DNA from: Pomphorhynchus laevis
Lineage: Eukaryota; Acanthocephala; Palaeacanthocephala; Echinorhynchida; Pomphorhynchidae
Length of the DNA: 64,000 bases
Direction: 5' to 3'
Assembly: GCA_012934845.2 (NCBI GenBank)
Contig: WNNJ02002372.1
Location: 86,970 to 150,969, forward strand
Shown here: one piece after another, positions 24,977-37,290 of the stretch
Numbering within the stretch: position 1 is the stretch's first letter
How the letters are laid out: every line of letters starts with the position of its first letter
The notes under the pieces: model-generated
Seen by the model: the letters and a program-made list of their open reading frames with translations, nothing else
Databases searched by the model: none
Told to the model about the DNA's origin: nothing
Made by a program: the position numbers and the translations under genes

Positions 24977-25587
24977 CATCTATCAATTAGCATTTACACA
25001 AAAACTCATGAATTGATTTATTCAGTATGTTGAAAAAAAAACTTAAATTTTAATTTTTTAAATAAAAAATAATAATTAAAATTTTACCATTACCCTTGTT
25101 AGTAGTTTGTTTACTGCAATATTATTATAATACGATTACAAATCATATATCTACATTATTTTCAAGTTTGAGATTGATTTAACATGTATTACGTTGTAAA
25201 ACAAAATTTAATTTTTTGAACTTCAAAATACTTTTAAGCACTTTGGTATGATATCCTATCATCATTTTTAACTTATTATCTCCAACTTACAATAAATCAA
25301 CGTATACACAAAAAAATTGGCATCATTACTTTATTATCTTGAATAAAAATAAATTAATTTTTAACAATTTAAAAATTTTCAAACGCTGGTTTTATTTCTT
25401 CAATAATGAGAAAACTGAAATTATAATGTGTATGAACGATTTTCAGATGGTTTGGAATCTTTACGCATTGATAAGCGGACCGCTACGTGATGACAACGTA
25501 TGTGTTGAATGACTCGAAACGATATTTTAAACTGTAATTAAAATATGTAGCAGGAAATAAAAAAAAGTTGAATTAAAAATTAAACGC
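24977..25587. other. AT-rich stretch between inverted-repeat arm and LINE F
   Basis: No gene. Contains a second, diverged version of the arm's inner sequence at about 25,185-25,320. The last 200 bases may be 5' sequence of LINE F. Confidence 0.4.
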
Positions 25588-27760
25588 ATGCTCACGGCTT
25601 TCGGTACTCATTCTAAAAAGCTTGCTGAAGCTCTTGCCGCTCTAGCAGTCAAAATCGCTTCCGAAAAAGTCTCGCCTAATACTATTAATGCTTTCGTAGC
25701 TTGCCGACTTGTGGCCATCCCGAAAAAGAATGGAGGTATTCGACCGATTGGAATAGCCGAAGTAGGTAGACGGATTGTCTGCAAAGCGATTTTGCAACAT
25801 ATAAAAACGGATTTGCAAGACATCGCTGGATTAGAGCAACTATGTGCCTCACAACGGAGTGGTGTGGACTTTTGTATACACTCTCTACGCAATAACTTCC
25901 ACAACAATCCAGAATTTGGCTTACTGTGTGTCGACGCCTCCAACGCTTTTAACAGCTTAAACCGCCGAGTAGCTCTTCATAACATGTCGCATTTATGTCC
26001 GTCATTGGCGCAAACTTTCCAAAACATCTATTCTGTCGATGCTCGTATTATTTTGGAAGGTGGTTCGCTCCACTCGAAGGAGGGTGTGACTCAAGGCGAC
26101 CCCTTAGCAATGGCCATCTTCGCAATGGCTTCTCTGCCTCTTATAAGGATGATAAGGGATCAATGTCCTGGTGTTGTTCAACGGTGGTTTGCAGACGATG
26201 CGAACTTCCTCGGCCCCACATTGATGCTTGAGAAAGTACTTAATATCCTACAACAGCACGGACCTGATTATGGCTATCATGTTAAACCAGCCAAATCTGC
26301 TCTTCTTCTGCACGAAACGATGACAGTAGATCAATCAAAGTTTGCAGGTGTCGACATAAGGCACGATGGTGTTAAGATTCTCGGCTCATTCATTGGATCA
26401 AGTGCGTTCATGAAAGAATCGACCAGAGAGCGAATTGAAGATGACGTTTATCTGACAGACCGGCTCACAGAGATATGCTCTGTAGACCCGCATATTTCTT
26501 ACATCGGATTGACCAAGTCATTGCAATGGAAGTGGACACACTTCTTACGCACAACGAGTTGCTCCGATGACGACCTTGCACCTTTGCGGGATGCAATTAC
26601 CGGGAGATTCTTAAAGGAAATGACAAAGCAGGACCTTTCAGAAGATTGGGTGAAGGTACTCACCAGTTCCCATACGAGAAGGAGGCCTCGGGATCATTGA
26701 CCCTCTGTTCATGAAGGACCTGAAATTCAGCTCTTCTGAGAGAATGTGCTCGTCATTCACGTCAGATTGCCAAGGTGTCGTCTTCAGAACCGAACAGCAA
26801 AAGATCGGCGAGCGGATTACTGCTGAATGAAAGACAGCCGCAATTGGCCGCTTTAATTACGCGAAGTCGAACTTAAATGAAATCTCACAGGAAGCCCTTG
26901 CATACGCGTCCGTTTATGGTGCATCGTCATGGCTTTCCATAGTGCCCCCGGTTTGTGAAAACTTCCATATTCTTTCACGTGAATTCAGAGATAGTATGGC
27001 TATGCGGTATGCTTGGGAACCGACTGACATGCCCACGAGATGCATATGCAATACTCCTGCATGCTTGAAGCATCTCCTTTCATGTCGGCGTAGAGGGTTG
27101 CAGATTTTTCGTCACAATATCGTTCGTGATATCCTTGCCCGAAATCTAACGACTGTTTGTCATGGTGTAGGGATCGAACCTGTACTCGATAGTCCCAGCG
27201 TGGATCACGTCTTCACCAATAGTGCAACGACAAGAGATCTTGACGCACGAGTGGATATCGTCTGTACTGGACTGTTTCCCGGTAGATTCGAGCGGACGTA
27301 TAGAGATGTCAGCATTTTCAACAACCTTGCCGAATCTTACCGTACAAGCACGTCCAGTGCGTTCAACTTCCACGAAACAAGAAAGAAGTCTAAATATGAG
27401 GAACGGGTTCAACAGATCGCAAGAGGCACATTTGTACCCTTCATCGCTTCGACAAACGGCGGATTGAGTGAAAGCTCTCGTGCTGTGTTGCGCCGAATCG
27501 CCTTTCTGCAGACGCAGAGGTCTGACCAAACGACATACGCACAGTGCTTGACTCGCATTACACGTGAAATCGGTGTTGCCCTATGCCGCGCGGCGTCGAT
27601 ATGCATCCGGGGTTACCGTTCTTCAAGTGGAAAGGCCGTCCGCCTCGAGCAACAGGAGCCTTAGCTAAAGCACACGCCCCGTAACATGAAATTCAAACAT
27701 AATGATATTTGGGTTAAATTCCCTTTGTAAACTTTGTGAATAAAGCTTTTCTTCTTAAAA
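25588..27760 (+). mobile_element. LINE F with reverse transcriptase and restriction-like endonuclease
   Basis: ORF part 1 (25,588-26,700, 370 residues): RT motif 1 region RLVAIPKKNGGIRPIGIAEV, motif A CVDASNAFNSLN, motif B EGVTQGDPLAMAIFA, motif C WFADDANF. ORF part 2 (26,942-27,664, 240 residues): a CxCx7HLLxC knuckle, RHN, then a PD-(D/E)XK-like block (ARVDIVCTG, YRDVSIFNN, KKSKYEERVQQ). One frameshift near 26,680 and one in-frame stop near 26,827 separate them; both reading frames are otherwise open. AATAAAG near 27,738 is a likely poly(A) signal. Reverse transcriptase followed by a zinc knuckle and nuclease is the layout of R2/NeSL-type LINEs; the exact clade is uncertain. 5' end truncated. 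Confidence 0.75.
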
Positions 27761-27776
27761 AAATTATTATCAATAG

Positions 27777-30700
27777 ACAACAAAGTGAGCAGCAAGGCTC
27801 ATTACAAGTTGCGTCACAATCAGAAAAGTAAATGTAGAAAATGAAAATGTAGAGTGTACTTTCTATTGTTCATATGTTCTCTGACTCGATATTCGTCTTC
27901 AAGAAGGGATCTTCCTCAAGATTTCGTTTAAAAGAAGCCAGATTCGAGGATGCAACTGTTGAGTCAGCAAGGTGGTTCCAAGTATTAACGATTCGTTGGA
28001 AGTATAGGGATGTTCGTTTGTAGCGTAATCGTTGTGTTTTTAGCATGAACTGATGACCACGAAGTGAGGTTATATCGCGCGTATGCATTAGCGATCTGAG
28101 TGGATGGCGATTGTCGTGTAAAATCTGCCAGGCTAGGCACAGGTCCGCCTTGTCGCGCAGATACTGAAGCGATCTCATTCCCAAACTAGAGAGCCGATCT
28201 TGATATTCCATATGTCTAACCGCTTTTACCATTTTAGTTGCTGATCGGAATACAGACTCTAGATTATAACGTTCTCGTAAGGTGATTGGGTAATAAGCCG
28301 GAGAAGCATATAGGAGGATGCTCAAAATAAGTGCTTATGAGATTGTTTTAAAGCATGAGATGTCAATATGAACAAGAGCTCGGCGAATCAGGCCGATGAC
28401 TCTTCTCACTTTGGAACATGTAGTGTCAGTATGTAAACGTGTCGATAAGTTAGAACATACATAAACACCTTAATCCTTGTATGATTTCGTCCTAAGAATA
28501 ACACTGTTGTTTATATGATAAATATGAGCTGACTCGGCCGGACGTCTTGATATACAAATGTAGGCACACTTTTTCAAATTGAATTTTAACCCGTTCAAAA
28601 TCGACCAGTCATTTATGGTGTTAATATCATACTGCAAGATGTCAACATCTGAGTCCAAAAATATGGGGCGCCAAATTTTTAAATCATCAGCATAAAGAAC
28701 ACACTCAGATCTAAGTTTAGGAATGAGGTCGTTAATGTATATGCTGAAAAGAACTGGGCCGAGTATAGTTCCCTGAGGTACTCCAAGATTTGCAGGGAAG
28801 CGATCAGATAATTCGTCGTTTACCCTTACGAAGCAATGACGGTCAGACAGAAATTCAATAATCCAGCGAACTAAACACTCATCTAGGTTGATATTACGCA
28901 GTTTTTGAATTAAATTAGCATGAAGGACTGTATCAAATGCCTTAGAGAAGTCGAAGAAGATGGCGTCAACCGGAATACCAGAATCATAATATCGGGTCCA
29001 GCTATCGTGTGATAACAACAAATTCGTTAGTGTTGAATGATTTTTTCGAAAACCATGTTGTTCAGTGGCTAGAATACGGTTCGTTTCTAGGTAAGTGGTG
29101 ACTTTTCGCAGAAGTAAGCGTTCCAGTACGCGACAGCAGACACATGTGAGGCTAATCGGTCTGTAGTTACAGATGTCAGAACGAGACCCCTGTTTTAATA
29201 TTGGGCAGATAATAGAGCGCTTCCAGTCTGAGGGAATCTTTCCTAGCACAAGTGTTGCACAGAAGATATTATATAGAGGTAGGTATTATGTCAGCTAGGT
29301 TGCGAAGATATGCTGACGGCAATAGATCCGGACCAGCACTTAATGTGCATTTCAGACGGGACAACTCGCTGTACACTAAGTCAGGTCTAATGAAGTTATC
29401 AAGGTCAGAAGTAGTATTAGCTACCAAACAATACAAACTGTTAGTTATTTGCGGTGGAGCATTCAGTGACGAATTCAGCGATGTGAAGTGTGTGCCGAAT
29501 ACATTCACAATTTCCTTTGAGTCCAATACCAAATCACCTTGGCTATCGAGAATAGAGGAGAACGTGTTAGCTATATGTTTTCTTGATGAAATGTATTTGA
29601 AGAGTGAGCCAGGATCACGACGACATCGTTGGGATAAATTCTTTTCAAAGATTACTCTCGTACGTCTCTTCAAGGATGTTACCCTGTTTCTATACTGTCG
29701 GTATTGCTCAAAACTAGAGTTACCTGCTTTATAATTACAATATGCCTTGCGTCGTTGAGTCAGTGCTTGTTTGAGTTCTCGATTAAACCAACGAAGAGAT
29801 AAGCCGACGTCAGTTTGAAGGTGTCTTTGAAAAACAGCCAGGCGGAATCAATACCCACAGTATAAGCATCAGGCCACGAAACGGTAGAAAGGAACTCCTT
29901 TATTTTGTTGTAGTCGGCTTTAAAAGGGTTGAATCTAGTAACAAAAGAATTATATATAGGGATACTAAGTCCAAGATCTATTAATAAGGTGACATGATCA
30001 GAACAACCAACTGGATCCAAGTGATTAACGCTAGTGACAATATGTCCTGGAGCAGACAAAACCAGATCAAGAAGAGAACGAGACGTAGAAGATATTCTGG
30101 TAAATCCATTGACATGTTGGGTAAGGTATAAATCATTGATTGTTTGAAGTAACACAATCGAACCAAAGTCAGAAGACGAATTAAAACTGTATGTATTCCA
30201 ATCTATTGTAGGCATGTTAAAGTCACCAACAACCAATATTGGCTTATTAGGGTCCGATAGCTGGTATAAACGTTGCACGATGCTATCAGTACATGAAGTA
30301 GGGATGCGGTAAACGACTACAAGTATCAAGGAGAATGGCCGGTATAATCTGACCGCTAAAAGTTCGTTTGAAGTTAGGGGGTCGTTAAAAGTTTCTACGA
30401 CACGGAACTTTATTGTGTCACGTATATATAGTAATATACCACCACCCTGTTTTGCTATTCTATCGCTGCGGCACGCTTTTATCTTTTCAACAAAATTTCA
30501 TTATCGGAGATAGAAGGGTTTAGCCACGATTCCGTAAAAGCTGCAATTATCGGTTGATGGTCGTGAATCAGTAATCCAATCTCATCAATTTTATTTAACA
30601 CACAACGCACATTAGAGTATAGAATTTGGTGGGAAGCTTTATTTATTGTACATTTAGATGACGAACTCTTTTGAGTTCCCGACTTGAACAAGGCAATAGA

Positions 30701-32030
30701 GTTTCTTATGAAATTTTGGTAGATACACTTTGTAGGCATGCGGTCGGCATCGGAGCACTCTGGGAAGCTATATTTGCTTTGTTCAATAGACCTTGCCAAC
30801 GGATGTGGAGGCGCCGCCGCACTACCTGAAAATTCTGAATTGTTAGGTTGTTTTCACCATGTGCCAGTCTTTGAGCTAGTTCCGATTTTGCCATTGATAA
30901 ACGTGTACGATCAGCGGGGTCCAGGTCTCTAAGAATACGGGTGCCGGAACCTTTCAGGTGAAATGAGTTACGATGTATGAGCTGCACAATTTCACATGAA
31001 GTAAACACAATTTTGAGGAGGCGTGGTCGATCGTTGACGGACGAAGGAGCACGACCTAGCCGGAAGACAGCTTTGAGACGCATATCTCTCACAGCTTCAC
31101 AAGATGATGATCCATTTAAGACAGTCGTTAGAATGGATCTGACATGTATTAAGTCATCATCAAGTCTGGCCTGATTGTTTAGGGCATCGGACTCCTTAAT
31201 GTTAGCAATTAAAATGCATTTGTTTCTATCACAAGCAGCATTTGAACGGGGTCTGTTTGAGCGACCAGTACTATGTACAAGGGTACGATTGTGCTTTTCG
31301 TGAAAATCATTAATACAATCTACCTTAACAGGTTGCGTGTTATGAGATAGTTGGTTTATACGAATTGCGGGAGTTTGCGATCTATCAAATGACCGGGTAT
31401 GCAAAGTTTTGTCGTTGTTTATAGCCGTTTCAGTCATATAACTGGTTGGTCGTGTTACAAGAGGCACACCATTGTAAACCGAAACCGTCTGTTCGCCAAT
31501 ATTCTTAGGCATATTTTGATCTCTTTCGGGAATGTCATCACAAAAAATCGATTAGAACGATTTGGAACATGTTCTACTAATCGATTAGTAGAACGATTTG
31601 GAACATGACGTGACACTGAGTTTAGCTGGGCATATGAACTATTTGGTGATGGTAGCCTGTTACCCGTTAGCAACGAACATACTTGTCTCTGAAGTTCGAG
31701 AACGTTTGTCTGTAAAGTAGCTGCGCAAAATCCACAAATAAAATCTTTATCAGGGAAATTGACAGGTAGTTGACGTGGTATCCACACAGTGGTCCAAACA
31801 GGACATTGTGAATTAGAACATTTAATGTCACGGTGACTACTTCCGTCTGTAGATGATATGTCCTGGGAGATATCAACAGAATTGGCCTGCAAGGCTTGCT
31901 CGTCTTTGGACCGACTTTCATGTTGTCTTACTGAACGCTTACTGTCATCATCTCGCTTAGAAGGAACAACAGCTGCTTTACGTGGTCGACCTCTTGTCAT
32001 TTGTAATTTCGATCCACGTTCCTCGTTGTT
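27777..32030 (-). mobile_element. CR1-like LINE G, almost full length, few breaks
   Basis: Minus strand. ORF1 (32,000-30,706) then ORF2 (30,799-27,870): endonuclease start NVRCVLNKIDEIG and ESWLNPSISDNEI; VVGDFNMPTIDW and SDHV (30,329-29,760); pre-RT region (29,673-29,269); reverse transcriptase (29,249-28,470) with FFDFSKAFDTV, LGVPQGTILGPVLF and YADDLKIW; C-terminal region (28,325-27,870). About four frame changes interrupt ORF2, so it is inactive but young. ORF1 and ORF2 overlap, as is common in CR1. Confidence 0.85.
30706..32000 (-). pseudogene. CR1-like ORF1 of LINE G (Cys-rich finger, RNA-binding part)
   Basis: N-terminal frame (32,000-31,455) is basic (MTRGRPRKAAVV) and has a PHD/esterase-region-like Cys cluster with CSNSQCPVW and FICGFC. 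C-terminal frame (31,512-30,706) has CILIANIKESDA and RPRLLKIVF, resembling the RNA-binding part of CR1 ORF1. The frames meet at a short tandem duplication (31,537-31,605, ACGATTTGGAACATG twice), which probably caused the shift. Confidence 0.65.
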
Positions 32031-32175
32031 TTGTGTTCCTCGTTCCTCGTTGTTTTGTGTTTGTATTTACTTTAGATTGTACGTTATTTTATTGTAAGTA
32101 ACTTTAATCAACAACTTTTATCAAGTCTACACCGATGTCTCCACGCGAATTCCGCCAATTTTAAGCCAGCGTTTA

Positions 32176-32542
32176 TTGTGAAATGAAAAAAAGTATGGGT
32201 TATCATATCGATTTGTTTAGGAAGAATTATTTTTAAGTTCAAAAAATTGAACATTTTCTCTGAAACGTAATATACGTCGTATAGAGCTAAAACTTATATG
32301 TGGTGTAGATACATAATGTGCTATCATTGTGTGATAATCATTAACTAATCCGAACACTTACTTGGAAAATATTCAAATTATAATTTTTTTATTTTAAAAA
32401 AAAATTTAATTTTAATTTCAAACTTTACCTACGCTATGCTGCAAAAAATGAAAGATGTTTTTTAAATGTCTAATAAAGGTCTTTCGTTTTTTATAATTTT
32501 TTTCTATCCTAGTTGTGTCTGCCTTTCGGAAATGTCGCCTAG
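32176..32542 (-). repeat. Right arm of the long inverted repeat pair
   Basis: Inverse match to 24,619-24,976. Ends at the outer side with GCCTTTCGGAAATGT. The two arms enclose 7.2 kb that holds LINE F and LINE G. Confidence 0.8.
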
Positions 32543-33400
32543 ATATGAGGCAGACCATGCTACGGAGGAGGAAGAAAAACCGTAATCGTAACAAAGGCGA
32601 GAAAGGAGGGCGGAGTGGTTGACAACATTGAATTGGGTTACCAGCCATAAATGTAACAGCGTCTTGAAACTCCATCAAAGTTAGGAATTTACCTCCTGGA
32701 TTATACACTGGACTCAGCCATACCGATGAATCTGTTGTACTGGCGTTTTTAAGAATCGTAGAAAGATCCCTTTCCGAGGATTGGATGATATCTAATGAAA
32801 TATGAGCTAATCTGTTAAAATTGGAATGTCGAATGTGGCTCAGCAAATCTTGTCGATAATTCAGAAGAACGGATTGTTTGCAACCATTCCCATTAAGCTT
32901 AAACATCCTTAACGAGTTCACGTAATCTACATTTCCTCTTTCGGTTGGGTTATAAATTTCGAGTCCACTAAATTTAACGGAAGTGTAATCAGTACTTTAT
33001 CTTCCTCTCCAATCGGTCCGGTCCAAACAAATGAGGTAATAAGTGCTCGAACAACCGCGAACGAAGGCTTTCAAACTAAACGCTTGTGATTTTGCAAGCT
33101 TGTATTTTGCTTGTGATTTTTCTGAATATATAAGTCTGTTGGCGTTGAAAGGACCTTGTCAGTAGGATGTAGGCCGATAATCCGTTGATTGTTGCTATCT
33201 TATAAAGCTGATCAAGTGACTTCTTCCAATCGTCGACCGTTTCTTTAACTCGTGACTTCCCGCATTCGCCGATCCCGATAAAGCCTCTTAGGTATTTGGC
33301 ACCATCTTTATATATACGTACGGCATTGTCTGCAAATCGCTTTAGACTAATCCCTAATCCCCAGATCTATGTCTTGTATCAGAAGCGTGCATTTTGCAGG
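32543..33400 (-). mobile_element. Remnant of a LINE F-type element
   Basis: Minus strand, decayed. The block SSVWLSPVYNPGGKFLTL with EFQDAVTF resembles SSWLSIVPPVCENFHILS and EFRDSMAM of LINE F, just before the zinc knuckle. Upstream sequence to about 33,400 shows scattered similarity to the thumb region with many stops. Cut off by the inverted-repeat arm. Confidence 0.45.
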
Positions 33401-33410
33401 ATTTACAAAA

Positions 33411-34160
33411 TAAATCCTACAATAAGATAATTAATATTATTATGATTAATATATAAATCCTAATATAATACATTTAATAATGAAATTTTAAGAATTACCA
33501 TAATATGCAATGATATTGGCTTTCAAAATCATTTAAATAATTTAAGAGATACATATTTTAAACTAGGTTACTATAAAAATACCATCAAACAGAAATTAGT
33601 AAAATATATAAATCAACTACAAGATATAAAAACTAGGTTACTATAAAAATACCATCAAACAGAAATTAGTAAAATATATAAATCAACTACAATATATAAA
33701 TCAACTTCAAGATCGGATTCGGTACTTGATCTGGTGTTTTCCAGATATGTAGGAGACATAATCAAAGTTGATCATCTAAATTTATTGATCAATAAATCCT
33801 ACAATAAGATAATTAATATTATTATGATTAATATATAAATCCTAATATAATACATTAAATAATGAAATTTTAAGAATTACCATAATATGCAATGATATTG
33901 GCTTTCAAAATCATTTAAATAATTTAAGAGATACATATTTTAAACTAGGTTACTATAAAAATACCATCAAACAGAAATTAGTAAAATATATAAATCAACT
34001 ACAAGATATAAAAACTAGGTTACTATAAAAATACCATCAAACAGAAATTAGTAAAATATATAAATCAACTACAATATATAAATCAACTTCAAGATCGGAT
34101 TCGGTACTTGATCTGGTGTTTTCCAGATATGTAGGAGACATAATCAAAGTTGATCATCTC
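33411..34160. repeat. 382-base direct tandem duplication across a LINE junction
   Basis: 33,411-33,778 and 33,794-34,160 are near identical with a 382-base period. Each contains AT-rich repeat DNA (same family as 41,100-41,270), two internal ~65-base units (AAAACTAGGTTACTATAAAA), and the first ~70 bases of LINE H. Only the second copy continues into LINE H. Confidence 0.85.
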
Positions 34161-36500
34161 CCTCCTTTAGGAAGTAGTGACCACTGCTTGCTCTCCTTGA
34201 CGGCTGTCCCTTATTCCAGATTCTGTCCACCTTGTTCAAAAACTTACAAACGTCATTGGTCGAAAGTGAGAAGAGAAGATGTTTTGAGAGTTTACAACCA
34301 ATTCCCGTGTACTTTTATGAACACGGACAAGCTATCATTGAATATGATCACTGATTACCTACATAAATTATCTGATATTCTTGCCCCTATGCGCGAATCC
34401 TCTTATGCTGCTAAGTCACCTGCATGGATAGATTCCAACGTCAGACAACTAATAAGTTCAAGAAATTGTTTATGGAAGCTTCAGCGTTCTGATTCTAGTT
34501 TCTCTGCCAGATATAAATATGTTCGAAATCTTTGTACTAGAGTGAAAGCAACAAAACGATGTGCATTCGAATCGTATATCGCTAATAATGTAACACGGAA
34601 TCCAAAACTATTCTGGGCCTATGTTCGTCGCAACAGAACCCTTAATACAGAAATCAAGTATGTCCTTAATGCGGAGGGATGTATGATAACTTCTCAGAGT
34701 GGTATTGTGGAATGCCTTGCTACGTCTTTTTCGATACCGACAAATAATTCACAAAGAGCTTCTATCACTTCGCATGGTGCAGCATTAAAGCAATCTTCGC
34801 GTTTTCTTCCAGCAACGATTAGTGAGATTGTAAGTCAGCTTGATCAGCTTGACCCATTTAGCTCTCCTGGCCCTGATGACATTTCTCCGTTTCTCTTGAA
34901 GAATTTGTCTAGATATTTGGCTCCTTCCCTTCTTGCTATTTTTGAGAACAGTTTGACCAGTGGATGTGTTCCTGAAGTCTGGAAAACTGCCATCGTAGTT
35001 CCGATCCCAAAGAAAACCATTGCAACGGCTTGTACTGACTATAGACCAATCAGCCTGACTAGTTCTCTATGCAAAGTGCTTGAAAAGTTGATCGCCACCC
35101 GGATCAGGCATCACTTGAGGGAACTCGGAATAATGTCGTCTTCTCAGCACGGTTTCCTCCCTGGTCGTTCCTGCTTAACAAACTTATTGACTTCGCGCGA
35201 AATGTGGGTTGAGGCGGTCAGTCGCGGCCAATCAATTAATGTGGTATTCATTGACTTTTCAAGAGCATTCGATCGGGTGCCGCATGAGAGCTTGGTAGCA
35301 TTACTATTTAACTACGGCATTCCTGTAATGTTGTGTAATTGGATTCAAGATTTCCTACGTCATCGTTTCTTTAGGGTGAGAGTTGGCACCCATCTTTCCA
35401 CTTCCAGACGCGTTTACTGTGGTGTTCCGCAAGGTACCGTACTAGGACCTCTGCTGTTTATTGTGTTCCTTAACGATTTGTTGCTGCGGATTCAGAGTCC
35501 CTGTCTTGCTTTTGCTGACGACCTCAAAATATGGTCTGTAGATGATATTGATCCGCTTGGCATTTCCCTGCAGGAAGACCTTAATGAAATATATCAATGG
35601 AGTGAGGCTACTGGTATGAAGATCAATGTTGACAAATGCGGCCACATGAAATTAGGAAGGCGTTGCGATGACCGTCGTTTTCGCCTCGGAACTTCAATTC
35701 TTAATGTCGTCATGGAGTATAGGGATCTGGGTGTCATGGTGCATAGGACATTGAAATCCCGATCAAATACAGAGTTTGCCCATAGCAAGGCTTTGCGAGC
35801 TATGTACTGCGTCAAAAATGCATTTAATCGTATTAATCCATACGTCTTCAAACGGCTTTACTGCGCTCTTGTTCGCCCGCATATAGAGTACTGCGTGCAA
35901 GCAGTTTTTCCATACACTAAGAAAGAGTTCAATAGACTAGAGTCAATCCTTCGTAGAGGTTCTCGAATGTGTATGGATGGATCATATTCATATCGTGAAC
36001 GGCTTGAATTTCTAAAGATACCATCTTTGGGTCAGAGGCTATATTACCTAGACCTTGTTGCATTATGGCGAATGGTAAATGGGATAGATGGTTTTCCCTC
36101 GTGCTATGTTAAAGTTTGTTCTCAGACGCATCGTGGCCACCCGTTGAAACTATTTAAGTTTCCCCATGGTAAAGTAGTGAGTTTGGCTAGGCTCTCACAT
36201 CGAGCATTAAACGCCTGGAACGCGTTGCCAGGAGAAATAGCATGTACCAAGGACTTATCTCAATTTAAAGTTCAACTTCGTCAGTGGATTAACGATCATG
36301 GCATTCCGAATGTATACAATATTATGTAACCGCTATTAACTTTTTTTTTCTTCTTTTCTTTTCTTTTTTATTTCCTATGTGATCAGTTGAAACAGCCATT
36401 TGGCTATAACTTGTAATACTAATAATAACTAAACATTATTACAAAGTCAAATTTAAGTAGAAAGTATTTATGGATGGATAATAAATAATTATTATTATTG
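34090..36500 (+). mobile_element. CR1-like LINE H, 5'-truncated, intact reverse transcriptase
   Basis: Begins inside the endonuclease and runs through the whole reverse transcriptase and C-terminal region, then a T-rich 3' untranslated region and a TTATTATTATTG-type tail near 36,480-36,500. Typical of target-primed insertion with 5' truncation. The single open frame implies a recent insertion. Confidence 0.9.
34092..36329 (+). CDS. Reverse transcriptase of LINE H (ORF2, N-terminally truncated)
   Basis: About 745 codons without a stop; no ATG marks the beginning because the element is 5'-truncated. It starts at the last endonuclease motifs (LDLVFSRY, LPPLGSSDHCLL). RT motifs follow: YRPISLTSSLCKVLEKL, QHGFLPGRSCLTNLL, FIDFSRAFDRVPHE (motif A), CGVPQGTVLGPLLF (B), FADDLKIW with the catalytic Asp pair (C), and the DLGVMVHRTL region. 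The C-terminal block ends ALNAWNALPGEI. Expected to be an active-looking polymerase without its nuclease, so not able to move on its own. No host role is implied. Confidence 0.85.
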   Translation, partial: RSDSVLDLVFSRYVGDIIKVDHLPPLGSSDHCLLSLTAVPYSRFCPPCSKTYKRHWSKVRREDVLRVYNQFPCTFMNTDKLSLNMITDYLHKLSDILAPMRESSYAAKSPAWIDSNVRQLISSRNCLWKLQRSDSSFSARYKYVRNLCTRVKATKRCAFESYIANNVTRNPKLFWAYVRRNRTLNTEIKYVLNAEGCMITSQSGIVECLATSFSIPTNNSQRASITSHGAALKQSSRFLPATISEIVSQLDQLDPFSSPGPDDISPFLLKNLSRYLAPSLLAIFENSLTSGCVPEVWKTAIVVPIPKKTIATACTDYRPISLTSSLCKVLEKLIATRIRHHLRELGIMSSSQHGFLPGRSCLTNLLTSREMWVEAVSRGQSINVVFIDFSRAFDRVPHESLVALLFNYGIPVMLCNWIQDFLRHRFFRVRVGTHLSTSRRVYCGVPQGTVLGPLLFIVFLNDLLLRIQSPCLAFADDLKIWSVDDIDPLGISLQEDLNEIYQWSEATGMKINVDKCGHMKLGRRCDDRRFRLGTSILNVVMEYRDLGVMVHRTLKSRSNTEFAHSKALRAMYCVKNAFNRINPYVFKRLYCALVRPHIEYCVQAVFPYTKKEFNRLESILRRGSRMCMDGSYSYRERLEFLKIPSLGQRLYYLDLVALWRMVNGIDGFPSCYVKVCSQTHRGHPLKLFKFPHGKVVSLARLSHRALNAWNALPGEIACTKDLSQFKVQLRQWINDHGIPNVYNIM

Positions 36501-37290
36501 TTACAACAGCCCAGGAGCATAAGCTCAAATTGGCTGGATCACATAGCTCAAAACATAAAAAACAGAAAAGAAAGAAAAAAGCTGAAAATGTCATTGTCGT
36601 GATTTATTAATTGCCTTGAACTTCTGGACGGAACCGCTGTCGATTGCCAATGCATGAAGATTGTTCCACAGGTCAGCAATGCGATCGCTTATCGTAACAA
36701 AATTTGTTCTGGGACGGAGCCTGTGCTTTATCATAAGTCTGTGGCCTCGTAGTCGACCCGGTGGACGAATTGTAAACATAGACTTCGAAACATGTCCAGG
36801 TATAGACAGTGACCGCCATACACACAATAGGTCGGCGTCAGACAGTGAACGTCCAACAATGGGGACATTCAACAATGCCAGCCTCTGGGTATAGTTGACA
36901 CCACGCACTGAGGACACAAGATGGGTTGCTTGTCGTAATATTCGTTCATTTATTTTCAATTCGCCACGGAACTGTGGGTGTATTGCAGGGAAATCGTATA
37001 ACATACGCGATTTTATAAAGGCAGATTAGGCAATGCGAAAACTAACTGGATCGAGTTGGCCAAACGAGCGTCTTAACATGCCTAGCATACGTCGACTTTG
37101 GACGCGACATATTGGACGTGGATTCGTGTCTTCATATCTTCACTTACAATCACGTACAGATCACTGAAACATGAAACCTTTTCGATGTTTACATATTCTA
37201 TCGCATATGTCCCTACTATTTTTATGGGAGTTATGTGCATATATCTACACTTATTAGGATTAAAAACTAATCAAGTATGTTATTCAAATA
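36500..37290 (-). mobile_element. CR1-like LINE I fragment (C-terminal and 3' tail)
   Basis: Minus-strand open frame 37,004-36,591 with ERILRQATHLVSSVRG, YTQRLALLNVP, LRGHRLMIKHRLRPRT and DLWNNLHALA, matching the end of CR1-like ORF2 as in LINE G. Similarity runs on to about 37,160 in another frame. 5'-truncated. It sits tail to tail with LINE H. Confidence 0.75.

Noticed and set aside
24619-32542. Polinton or other large DNA virus-like element, because of long inverted ends
   Set aside because: No capsid, polymerase B, integrase or packaging ATPase coding seen; everything between the arms is LINE sequence.
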